From Streptomyces sp. DSM 15324 (lineage in GTDB: Bacteria; Actinomycetota; Actinomycetes; Streptomycetales; Streptomycetaceae): a DNA stretch of 64,000 nucleotides. The number at the start of each line of letters is the position of its first letter. The stretch's first letter is position 1. Position numbers and translations under genes: made by a program. Positions 49,023-56,668 of the stretch are shown in pieces. The stretch covers positions 1-64,000 of the forward strand of contig NZ_KQ949033.1 of NCBI RefSeq assembly GCF_001514285.1, given 5' to 3'. The notes beneath the pieces were generated by a model. The model made no database searches and was not told where the DNA came from. It saw nothing but the letters and a program-made list of their open reading frames with translations.

Positions 49023-49880
49023 ATGACCGCGCGGACGACGCAGACGATCCCGGCGAGCGCCCCGGCGGGCGAGCGCGAGGTGCGCCACGCCCCGCTGATC
49101 CTCACGCTGTTCGGTCTCTACGCCCGCGAGGGGCACGCCTGGATGTCGGTCGCGTCCCTGATCGCCCTGATGGCCGACCTCGGCGTGGAGGGCCGGGCGG
49201 TACGGTCCTCCGTCTCGCGGATGAAGCGCCGCGAGGTGCTGCGCGCCGAGCGGCGGGACGGCGTCGCCGGGTACGCGCCGGCCGAGGCGACCCTCCAGAC
49301 GCTCGCCGAGGGCGACGTGCGCATCTTCCGGCGGACCCGGGCCGTGCGGGAGGACGGCTGGGTGCTCGTGGTGTTCTCCGTGCCCGAGTCCGAGCGCGAG
49401 AAGCGGCACGAGCTGCGCACGGTCCTGACCCGGCTCGGCTTCGGCACGGCGGCCTCGGGCGTGTGGGTCGCGCCCGGGAACCTGGCGGCCGAGACACGGC
49501 GCACCCTGGAACGCCGCGAGCTGTCCGCGTACGCCGACCTGTTCACCGGTGACCACGTCGCCTTCGGGGACCCGCGCGAGAAGATCCGCTCCTGGTGGGA
49601 CCTCGACGAACTCACCGGGCTCTACGCGGACTTCCTGCGCCGGTACGGCCCCGTCCGCGACGCGGCGCCGGAGCGCGCGCCGGAGCCCCTGGAGGCGTTC
49701 CGGTCCTATGTGCCGATGCTCACCGAGTGGCGGCGGCTGCCCTACCGCGACCCCGGCCTGCCCCTCGACCTGCTGCCGCCGCAGTGGAAGGGGGTGGCCG
49801 CCGCCGAGCTGTTCGAGCGGCTCGACGCCCTGCTGCGGCCCGCTGCCGCGGCGCACGCCGCCGCGCTGGTCAGAGCGTGA
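49023..49880 (+). CDS. PaaX family transcriptional regulator
   Basis: 285 residues from ATG at 49023. N-terminal winged helix (APLILTLFGLYAREGHAWMSVASLIALMADLGVEGRAVRSSVSRMKRREVLRAERRDGVAGYAPAEAT) followed by the PaaX ligand/dimer domain (DGWVLVVFSVPESEREKRHELRTVLTRLGFGTAASGVWVAPGNL, then FTGDHVAFGD and the C-terminal FRSYVPMLTEWRRLPYRDPGLPLDLLPPQWKGVAAAELFERL). PaaX senses phenylacetyl-CoA; this paralogue probably senses an aryl-CoA made by the cluster's ligase and represses both divergent operons. Follows the FAA hydrolase gene by 10 bp, so it is probably co-transcribed. Its end overlaps the convergent M24 gene by 11 bp. Confidence 0.92.
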   Translation: MTARTTQTIPASAPAGEREVRHAPLILTLFGLYAREGHAWMSVASLIALMADLGVEGRAVRSSVSRMKRREVLRAERRDGVAGYAPAEATLQTLAEGDVRIFRRTRAVREDGWVLVVFSVPESEREKRHELRTVLTRLGFGTAASGVWVAPGNLAAETRRTLERRELSAYADLFTGDHVAFGDPREKIRSWWDLDELTGLYADFLRRYGPVRDAAPERAPEPLEAFRSYVPMLTEWRRLPYRDPGLPLDLLPPQWKGVAAAELFERLDALLRPAAAAHAAALVRA

Positions 49881-50559
49881 GCAGTTCCTCGTAGAACCCG
49901 CCGAACCCGCGCCCGCGGTCGACGAGGTGGATCTCCAGGATCCAGTGGCAGCGGCGGCCCGCCTTGTCGGTGCGCCGCAGCGGGGTGTCGTTGGCGGGGG
50001 TGATGTACGACTCGACGTCCGCGCCGTCGATCCACTCGTGCGGGAACTCTCCGACCAGATGCCCGGCGTGCCAGCCGCCCAGCTCCCAGCCCGCCTCGGC
50101 GGCCAGCCGCTCCACCTCGGCGTACAGCCGCTTGCCGGTGATACCGGGGTCGCTCTCGAAGAAGCGGCGGCCGGCGGCGAAGACCTTCGCCAGGTCGTCG
50201 CGCAGCCGGTGCTTGACCGGGTCGTCGCCCAGGACGAAGGTCCGGCCGAAGTCGGCCTCGTACTCCTCGAAGATCGGCCCGAAGTCGGCGAACACGATGT
50301 CGTCCGCGCCGATCAGCCGGTCCGGCGGGTTCTCCTTGTACGGCAGCAGGGTGTGGGGGCCCGAGCGCACGATCCGCTTGTGCCAGTGCCGGGTGGTGCC
50401 GAACAGCTCGTTCGCCAGGTCACGGACGCGGTCGCTGACCGCCCGCTCCCCCTGCCCCGGCGCGACGAGGGCGCGCTCCTCGATCTCCGCGAAGAGCCGC
50501 ACGGCCTTCGCCTGGGCGTCCGACAGCCGGGCGGCGCGGGTGGCTTCGTCATCGGTCAT
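49870..50559 (-). CDS. M24 (Xaa-Pro aminopeptidase-like) metallopeptidase family protein
   Basis: 229 residues. A compact pita-bread fold: HWHKRIVRSGPHTLLPYKENPPDRLIGADDIVFADFGPIFEEYEADFGRTFVLGD supplies the Asp pair, GWHAGHLVGEFPHEW supplies the His, and the late Glu residues (CHWILEIHLVDRGRGFGGFYEELL) complete a likely dinuclear metal site. Shorter than classical aminopeptidase P, lacking its N-terminal domain. Located 25 bp downstream of the LAL regulator gene on the same strand and convergent with PaaX. Substrate unknown; related short proteins are annotated as M24 family peptidases in Streptomyces. Confidence 0.88.
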   Translation of the reverse strand: MTDDEATRAARLSDAQAKAVRLFAEIEERALVAPGQGERAVSDRVRDLANELFGTTRHWHKRIVRSGPHTLLPYKENPPDRLIGADDIVFADFGPIFEEYEADFGRTFVLGDDPVKHRLRDDLAKVFAAGRRFFESDPGITGKRLYAEVERLAAEAGWELGGWHAGHLVGEFPHEWIDGADVESYITPANDTPLRRTDKAGRRCHWILEIHLVDRGRGFGGFYEELLTL

Positions 50560-50584
50560 ACCCGGGAGGGTACAAGCGGGAGGA

Positions 50585-53545
50585 TCACGCCTCGTACGCT
50601 CCCGCCAGGGGCGGAGCCCCCGGCCACGGCTGCCGGTCGAGTCCCGCGCGGGCCATCAGGCCGGCCAGGGCCGAGCGGGACGGTATCGAGGTCTTGCGGT
50701 AGATCGCCGACAGGTGGGTCTCGACGGTACGGCGGCTGAGGAACAGCTTGGTGGCGATGGCCTGGTTGCCCAGCCCCTCGGCGACGAGTGCGGCGATCTG
50801 CCGTTCGCGTGCGGTGAGCCGGTCGAGTTCGGTGGGGACGGGCGGGCGTTCCTCGGTGCGGGGGCGGACCAGCGCGGCGAGGTCGGTCAGGAGGCCGGCG
50901 CCGCCGGTGTCGGCGAGGCGGTGGGCCCGTTCCCACAGCGCGGTGGCGTGCGGGAGGTCGCCCGTGGCCTGGGCCTGGGCGGAGGCCAGCAGCAGGGAGT
51001 ACGCCTCCCAGAGGACGGCGCCGGAAGGGGCGTAGGCCCCGGCGGCCTCCTCCAGGAGGCGGGCGGCGGTGGCGGGGTCGCCGTGGTGCTGGGCGAGGGC
51101 GGCCCGGGCCCGCAGGGCCGCTCCGCGCTGGCCGTTCAGTCCGATGCGGTCGGCCTCCTCGGCGGCCCGGTCGGCCCAGCGCTCGGCCTGTGCCGGGTCG
51201 CCGGTGGCGAGGGCGGTGGCGACGAGGGTCTCGAGCTGGCCGGGGAGGGTGGAGGGTTGCAGGCCGTGCAGGTCGGGGCCGCCGGCGCGCAGGATGGCGT
51301 CCTGCGCGCGGTGCGGGTCGCCGCCGACCAGGGCGATGTGGCCGAGGACGCAGCCGGCCAGCGCGGCCCACCAGTGGCGGCTGGTGCCGGCGGCGGCCAC
51401 GGCCTCCTCGGCCGTCGCGAGGGCCTGGGGGTCGCCCAGCGGGCGCCGCAGCAGGAGGATCAGCGCCTTGAAGCTCAGGGTGAGGGCGAGCAGGTCGCCG
51501 CTGGCCACGGCGCGGGCGACGGACTCCGCCTCCTCGGCCGCGGCGAGGGCGCTGGGCAGCCGGCAGGTGGTCAGCTGGAGGAAGGCCCGGGCGGTGAGCA
51601 GGTGGGGCAGGACATGGACCTGACCGGTGCGCCGGGCGAGGTCGACTCCCCGGTCGGTGTGGCGTTCGGCGTCGGCGTGGCGTTCGAGGAGGGCCTCCGC
51701 CCAGGCCAGCCAGACCAGCGCCTCGCAGAGTTCGGTCAGGTCGGGGTCGGTCAGCGCGTCGGCGAGGTCGGCGGCGGCCCGGGCCGACCGGGTCGCCGCC
51801 GCCGTGTCGCCGGAGTACGCCTCGCCCAGCGCGGCCAGCGCCAGCGCGCCCAGTTCGCCCGTCGGGTCGTCGTGGGAGCGGGCCAGCGCGAGCGTGCGGG
51901 CGAGGTCGTCGCGGACGGCCGGGTAGCTGACGGTGTTCAGGGCGGCCATGCCGAGGGCGAGGCCCAGGGAGACCGCCTGACGGGGGCCGGGGCCGGGCTC
52001 GCGGGTCAGCTCCCGCCGGAGCAGGGCGGTCGCCTCCGGGCAGTGCCCCAGGTGCCGTTCCATCATGGCGCACAGCGCCGTCGCGTCCCCGCGCAGTGCG
52101 GCGTCGTCGGGCCCGCAGCGGCTGATCAGCGTGTGGAGCAGGTCGCGGCTCTCGCGCAGGGCACCGCCGACCGCGAGCGCCCTGGCACGGGCCAGCGTCA
52201 GCTCGCCGCGCCGCGCCGAGTGGCCGGGTGTGTCCGGCATCAGCCACAGGACGACGTCCAGCAGATGGGCGGCGGTCGCGGGCGCGGTGTGGGCGTATCC
52301 GGCGGCCGCCTCGGTGAGCACGGCCGCCGACACCGGGTTCCAGCCCGTCAGCGACCGCTCGACGTGGTGGGCGCGTTCGGCGGCGCGGGCACCGGTGCGG
52401 GCCAGCTCCTCGGCGACGGCGCGGTGGAGTTCGGCGCGGCGCGGCGCGGGAACGTTCTCGTAGACCAGGGCGCGCAGCAGCGGATGGCGCAGCGTCCAGC
52501 GGCCGTCGGGCTGCGTGCGCAGCAGATCCCGGCGCACCGCCGCGCCGGTACGCCTCTGGAGCTCCGGCGCCGTGGGGTTCCCGGTCAGCAGCCGCAGCAG
52601 GGCAGGGGTGGCCTGCTCGCCCAGGACCGCCACCGCCTCGACCGTGCGGCGCTCCTCCTCGCTCAGGGCCGCCAGTTCCTCCAGGAGCAGCGCCGCCAGT
52701 CCGTCCGGGACCTCGGAGGGGGTGACCCCTTGGGCCGGGGGCAGGGGCCCTCCCTGCCGGTGGGCGTGCAGCAGGCACCGCAGGTAGAGGGGATTGCCCT
52801 CACCGGCCGCGTAGACCCGCCGCGCGTCCTGCGGCGGCAGGTCGGGGGCGTGCGTCTCGGTCCACTCCCGCTCGGGCACCGGCCCCAACGGCACCCGGAG
52901 CACGGCCCCCCGGTCCACGCCCCGGGCCAGGGCGGCGGCGAGCGGGGGCGGGGTCTGCCGTTCCCGGCGGGCGAGGACCAGCGCCACGCGCCCGCGCACC
53001 GGGTGCCGGACGAGCTGGTCGAGGAGTTCCAGGGAGGCCGGGTCCGCCCAGTGCAGGTCGTCCAGCGCCAGCACCACTCCGCCCTGTTCCGCGAGGGCGC
53101 CCAGCACCTCCGCCACGGCGCGGTGGAGACCGAAGCGGTCGCGGCCCTCGCCCGGCGCCGGCGCCTGACGCACCCCGTACAGCACCGGGGCCGCCGCCTC
53201 GGGTACGGCGCCGGAGGCGAGGAAGGCGGGATCGGCGTCGGCGAAGGCGTCGGTGAACGGCTGGAACGGCGTGTGCCGTTCGAACTCGGTGGCCGCCCCT
53301 CGCAGCACCGTCAGTCCGCGTCGCCGTGCCCGCGTGCCGAGTTCGCCCAGCAGGCGGCTCTTGCCCAGGCCGGCGTCCGCGCAGATGTCGACCACGGTGG
53401 GGACACCGTCCCGGCCGAGACCGCCGAGCACCCCGTCGAGGCGCGCGAGTTCCTCGGTCCTGCCGACCAGCCGTGTCGCCGTCTCGTCCCGCTCCGGCAC
53501 CGGTTCATCTCCGTCCGTCCGTGTCGTACCGCTTGCGGCCATCAT
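50585..53545 (-). CDS. LuxR family regulator of the LAL type (ATPase, TPR, HTH)
   Basis: 986 residues from ATG at 53545 (MMAASGTTRTDGDEPVPE; 53542 is equivalent). Residues about 30-300 form an AAA-type ATPase: VGRTEELARLDGVLGGLG, Walker A ICADAGLGKSRLLGELG, Walker B VVLALDDLHWADPASLELLDQL. The middle 550 residues are helical repeats of TPR type (LARARALAVGGALRESRDLLHTL and similar). The last 65 residues are a LuxR helix-turn-helix (LTARERQIAALVAEGLGNQAIATKLFLSRRTVETHLSAIYRKT). Large ATP-binding LuxR regulators control secondary metabolism or sugar use. No ribosome site is obvious at the start. Its target may be the adjoining M24 gene or the divergent EEP gene. Confidence 0.92.
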   Translation of the reverse strand: MMAASGTTRTDGDEPVPERDETATRLVGRTEELARLDGVLGGLGRDGVPTVVDICADAGLGKSRLLGELGTRARRRGLTVLRGAATEFERHTPFQPFTDAFADADPAFLASGAVPEAAAPVLYGVRQAPAPGEGRDRFGLHRAVAEVLGALAEQGGVVLALDDLHWADPASLELLDQLVRHPVRGRVALVLARRERQTPPPLAAALARGVDRGAVLRVPLGPVPEREWTETHAPDLPPQDARRVYAAGEGNPLYLRCLLHAHRQGGPLPPAQGVTPSEVPDGLAALLLEELAALSEEERRTVEAVAVLGEQATPALLRLLTGNPTAPELQRRTGAAVRRDLLRTQPDGRWTLRHPLLRALVYENVPAPRRAELHRAVAEELARTGARAAERAHHVERSLTGWNPVSAAVLTEAAAGYAHTAPATAAHLLDVVLWLMPDTPGHSARRGELTLARARALAVGGALRESRDLLHTLISRCGPDDAALRGDATALCAMMERHLGHCPEATALLRRELTREPGPGPRQAVSLGLALGMAALNTVSYPAVRDDLARTLALARSHDDPTGELGALALAALGEAYSGDTAAATRSARAAADLADALTDPDLTELCEALVWLAWAEALLERHADAERHTDRGVDLARRTGQVHVLPHLLTARAFLQLTTCRLPSALAAAEEAESVARAVASGDLLALTLSFKALILLLRRPLGDPQALATAEEAVAAAGTSRHWWAALAGCVLGHIALVGGDPHRAQDAILRAGGPDLHGLQPSTLPGQLETLVATALATGDPAQAERWADRAAEEADRIGLNGQRGAALRARAALAQHHGDPATAARLLEEAAGAYAPSGAVLWEAYSLLLASAQAQATGDLPHATALWERAHRLADTGGAGLLTDLAALVRPRTEERPPVPTELDRLTARERQIAALVAEGLGNQAIATKLFLSRRTVETHLSAIYRKTSIPSRSALAGLMARAGLDRQPWPGAPPLAGAYEA

Positions 53546-53653
53546 GCCCAAGAGGCCTGCGCCCGGGTCCGGCAACCGTTCGGGCCACCGCCGTCGTCCC
53601 TGCTCCCGAGCCCGGTGATCGCCGCCGGGCGCCCCGAAAGTGGAGGACGGTGG

Positions 53654-54562
53654 ATGTTCGCCCTGCTCGTGGTGCGACTGACGGGACTGGACGCGGGATC
53701 GGTGTGGGCGGTTCCCGTGGTGCTCTTCCCGTACGGCGCCGCCCTGAGCGTCCTGCTGCTGGTGGCCGTGGTCGCCGTGCCCGCCCTGCGCTCCCGCTGG
53801 ACGGTGGCCGTGGTGGCGCTGCTGGCGGCCGCACAGGTCGCCGTGCTGGTGCCCCGTTTCCTGCCGGATGGGCGGCATGTCCCGGCCGGGGCGGCCGAGT
53901 TGCGGGTGGCGACGCTCAACGCGCATGTCGGCGGGGTGGATCCGCGGGCGGTGCTGCGGCTGGTGCGCGACGAGCGGATCGACGTCCTGGCCGTGCAGGA
54001 GCTGACCCGCGCCGGGGTCGCGGCGTTCGCCGAGGCGGGGGTGGGCCGGCTGCTGCCCCATCAGGAGCTGCACCCCGAGAACGACTCCTCGCTCTACTCG
54101 CGGCTGCCGCTGACCCGTGGCGAGCCGCTGGACGCCGGCACCGCCTGGCCGCAGACCGCCGCGGAGGTCACCGTGGGCGGACGATCGGTCCGGCTGGTGG
54201 CCGTCCACACGTACTACCCGCTCGGCGGCCCCGGCCGCTGGACACGGGACTTCACGGCGCTCACCTCCGTCGCCCGGGGCAGCGGCCCGGACACCGTCCT
54301 CCTGGGCGACTTCAACGCTTCCCTGGACCACGCGCCGATGCGCTCCCTGCTCGCGGCGGGGCTCACGGACACCCACGCGGAGCTGGGCCGGGGCTGGGCC
54401 CGCACGTGGCCCACCGACCGGGCGCCGCTGCCGCCGCTGGTCCAGCTCGACCATGTGCTGCACGGCCCGGGCCTGACGGGGATCTCGGTCGGTGAACGGA
54501 CGCTCCCGGGCACGGACCACCGGGCGGTGGTCGCGGTGCTGGCGGTCCGGCCCGGCGGATGA
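53654..54562 (+). CDS. Membrane-anchored endonuclease/exonuclease/phosphatase family protein
   Basis: 302 residues from ATG at 53654 (GGAGG six nucleotides upstream). Two or three N-terminal membrane helices (SVWAVPVVLFPYGAALSVLLLVAVVAVPAL, WTVAVVALLAAAQVAVLV) lead to the EEP fold: LRVATLNAHVGGVDP (Asn), VLAVQELTRAG (metal Glu), SLYSRLPL, LVAVHTYYP, VLLGDFNASLDHAPM (Asp/Asn), VQLDHVLHG and LPGTDHRAVVAVL (His). All catalytic residues are present. Members act on phosphodiesters of lipids, sugar phosphates or nucleic acids; the domain faces outward. Divergent from the LAL gene. Confidence 0.9.
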   Translation: MFALLVVRLTGLDAGSVWAVPVVLFPYGAALSVLLLVAVVAVPALRSRWTVAVVALLAAAQVAVLVPRFLPDGRHVPAGAAELRVATLNAHVGGVDPRAVLRLVRDERIDVLAVQELTRAGVAAFAEAGVGRLLPHQELHPENDSSLYSRLPLTRGEPLDAGTAWPQTAAEVTVGGRSVRLVAVHTYYPLGGPGRWTRDFTALTSVARGSGPDTVLLGDFNASLDHAPMRSLLAAGLTDTHAELGRGWARTWPTDRAPLPPLVQLDHVLHGPGLTGISVGERTLPGTDHRAVVAVLAVRPGG

Positions 54563-54773
54563 GGAACCCACGCGGCGACGGGCTCGCCGTCCGTCTCGTC
54601 GCCCACGTCCCGGCGGGCTCCCCGGGAGACGGTCTGCCGCTCTCCCGCCCCGTTTTCGACGATACGTAGCGGAATTCGCCAAACAGTTGAGCGAGTGTCC
54701 TCCGCTCATCACGCTGTGCGTGTCACATGCCCGGCGGCCAGGCCCCGGGCCCCGCTGCGGAAGCGAGTCGAGC

Positions 54774-55820
54774 ATGGTGCGTGTGCGTGCGTCTTTGTCC
54801 CGGCTGCCCTCCTACGTCCCGGGCCGCAAACTGCCCGGGGCCGTGGTGCTGGCCAGCAACGAATCCCCGCACGGGCTGCTGCCCGGGGTGGCGGCGGCCC
54901 TGGCGGAGTCCGCCGGCGGTGTGTCGCGCTACCCGGATCTGCACGCCTCCTCGCTGATCGAGGCGCTGGCCGCGCACCACGGGGTGGAGCCGGACCGGAT
55001 CGCGGTGGGCGCGGGGTCCTCGGAGGTCTGCGGGCAGTTGCTGCACACGGTCGTGAATCCGGGGGACGAGGTGGTCTTCGGCTGGCGGTCGTTCGAGGCG
55101 TACCCGATCCTCACGGCGGTCGCCGGCGGTACGGCGGTACGGGTGCCGCTGCGGGAGGAGGCACTGGACCTCGACGCGATGGCGGCGGCGATCACCGACC
55201 GGACCCGGCTGGTGTTCGTGTGCAACCCGAACAACCCGACCTCCACGGCGGTCGGCGCGCGGGAGCTGACCGCGTTCGCGGACCGGGTGCCGCGGGACGT
55301 GCTGATCGTGGTCGACGAGGCCTACCGGGAGTACGCCGATCCGGCCCGGGTCCCCGACGGTCTCGCGCTGCTCGGCGACCGGCCGAACGTGGCGGTGCTG
55401 CGGACCTTCTCGAAGGCGTACGGCCTGGCGGGCCTGCGCGTCGGCTACTGCGTCGCGCCGCCCGGGATCGCCGCGCACGTGCGGCGGACGCAGGTGCCGT
55501 TCAGCGTCGGCGATCTCGCCCAGCGGGCGGCCGTGGTGGCGCTCGGCGAGAGGGACGAGGTCGCCCGGCGGGCCGCCCTCACCGTCGCCGAACGGGGCCG
55601 GGTCGCCGGGCGGCTGCGGGAGCTCGGCCACGACGTGCCCCCCTCCGAGGCCAACTTCATGTGGCTGCCGCTCGGCGCGGACAGCGCGGACTTCGCCCGG
55701 CACTGCGCGGACGGGAAGGTCATGGTCCGCCCGTTCCCCGGCGAGGGCGTGCGGGTGACGATCGGGCTGCCGGAGGAGAACGACGCCCTGCTCACGCTCG
55801 CGGCGAGCTGGAGGGACTGA
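54774..55820 (+). CDS. HisC-like PLP-dependent aminotransferase
   Basis: 348 residues. Fold-type I aminotransferase: ASNESPHGLLPGVAAAL (substrate Asn), VGAGSSEVCGQLLHTVVNPGDEVVFGWRSFEAYPI, FVCNPNNPTSTAV, VDEAYREYADP (PLP Asp/Tyr), and the Schiff-base Lys in RTFSKAYGLAGLRVGY. SEANFMWLPLG and VRPFPGEGVRVTIGLPEEN end the protein. This resembles histidinol-phosphate/aromatic aminotransferase members. The main histidine operon is not here, so the enzyme is probably an aromatic amino-acid aminotransferase or an accessory copy. Convergent with an Lrp/AsnC gene. Confidence 0.92.
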   Translation: MVRVRASLSRLPSYVPGRKLPGAVVLASNESPHGLLPGVAAALAESAGGVSRYPDLHASSLIEALAAHHGVEPDRIAVGAGSSEVCGQLLHTVVNPGDEVVFGWRSFEAYPILTAVAGGTAVRVPLREEALDLDAMAAAITDRTRLVFVCNPNNPTSTAVGARELTAFADRVPRDVLIVVDEAYREYADPARVPDGLALLGDRPNVAVLRTFSKAYGLAGLRVGYCVAPPGIAAHVRRTQVPFSVGDLAQRAAVVALGERDEVARRAALTVAERGRVAGRLRELGHDVPPSEANFMWLPLGADSADFARHCADGKVMVRPFPGEGVRVTIGLPEENDALLTLAASWRD

Positions 55821-55920
55821 CGGCCGCGTGGTGCGCTCGCGCCGGCCCGCGCCGTCCGGTGCCGCGCCGGCCCGCCTGGGAGGCGCCGTCGAGCTGGTCG
55901 ACGTATGACCCCCGCGCGGG

Positions 55921-56421
55921 TCAGTCGGTCCAGGTGGCGCCGCGTCCGCGCACCTCGTCGAAGACCAGCCAGGTGCGGGTGGAGCGCACGCCGGGCACCG
56001 CGTGGACGCTCTCCAGGACCACCTGGCGCAGGGTCAGGTTGTCGGGTGCGCGCACCAGCATCAGGGCGTCGAAGTCGCCCGTGACCAGGGCGACATGCTC
56101 GACGAAGGGGATCGCGCGCAGGGCGCGGGAGATGTCCCGCCAGGCGTTCTGCTCGATGCTCATCGTGACGTAGGCGCTGGTGCCGAGGCCGGCCCGCTGG
56201 GGGTTGAGCTGCGCGGTGAAGCCGGCGATGACGTCCTCGGCGACGAGCCGGCCGATCCGGGTGTAGGCGTTGGCCCGGGAGATGTGCACCTGTTCGGCGA
56301 GCGCGCGGACCGAGATACGGCCGTCCTCGAGGAGACGGCTCAGGATCTGCCGGTCGATGTCGTCGAGCGGGACGGCAGTTCGTCCGGCCATCGACACCGA
56401 CGGTGAGGTTCTCTCGGACAC
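55921..56421 (-). CDS. Lrp/AsnC family transcriptional regulator
   Basis: 166 residues from GTG at 56421 (GGGAGG five nucleotides upstream). Helix-turn-helix at about 20-70 (LDDIDRQILSRLLEDGRISVRALAEQVHISRANAYTRIGRLVAEDVI) and a RAM ligand domain (AYVTMSIEQNAWRDISRALRAIPFVEHVALVTGDFDALMLVRAPDNLTLRQVV). Typical of amino-acid-responsive regulators. The neighbouring aminotransferase is convergent, so control is plausible but not shown by gene order. The upstream region (56422-56668) contains a 13-bp tandem repeat. Confidence 0.93.
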   Translation of the reverse strand: MSERTSPSVSMAGRTAVPLDDIDRQILSRLLEDGRISVRALAEQVHISRANAYTRIGRLVAEDVIAGFTAQLNPQRAGLGTSAYVTMSIEQNAWRDISRALRAIPFVEHVALVTGDFDALMLVRAPDNLTLRQVVLESVHAVPGVRSTRTWLVFDEVRGRGATWTD

Positions 56422-56513
56422 ATTGCCCTCCCAGACGCTTCGATCCGGCAGTTCATCGCCGGTTCGGCCGAGCTATGGAACACTAATTCCGCGATGTCCA
56501 CCCTTCTTCTGTC

Positions 56514-56539
56514 AAGTGTCCAGAGAAAGTGTCCAGAGA
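56514..56539. repeat. Two 13-bp direct repeats upstream of the Lrp gene
   Basis: AAGTGTCCAGAGA is repeated perfectly twice. It lies about 95 bp before the Lrp start and may be an operator or promoter spacer element. No gene lies in 56422-56668. Confidence 0.7.
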
Positions 56540-56668
56540 GGGCGGATCACCGACGGTGACGGCGTGCAGGAGCCGCAGGACGGTCACCCGGCACGGCGTG
56601 CCGGGGGTGTCGAGGAGGGCGACCAGGGGGACGGCGACAGGCTCACGGGGCCGGGGCCTGCGCGCCGG

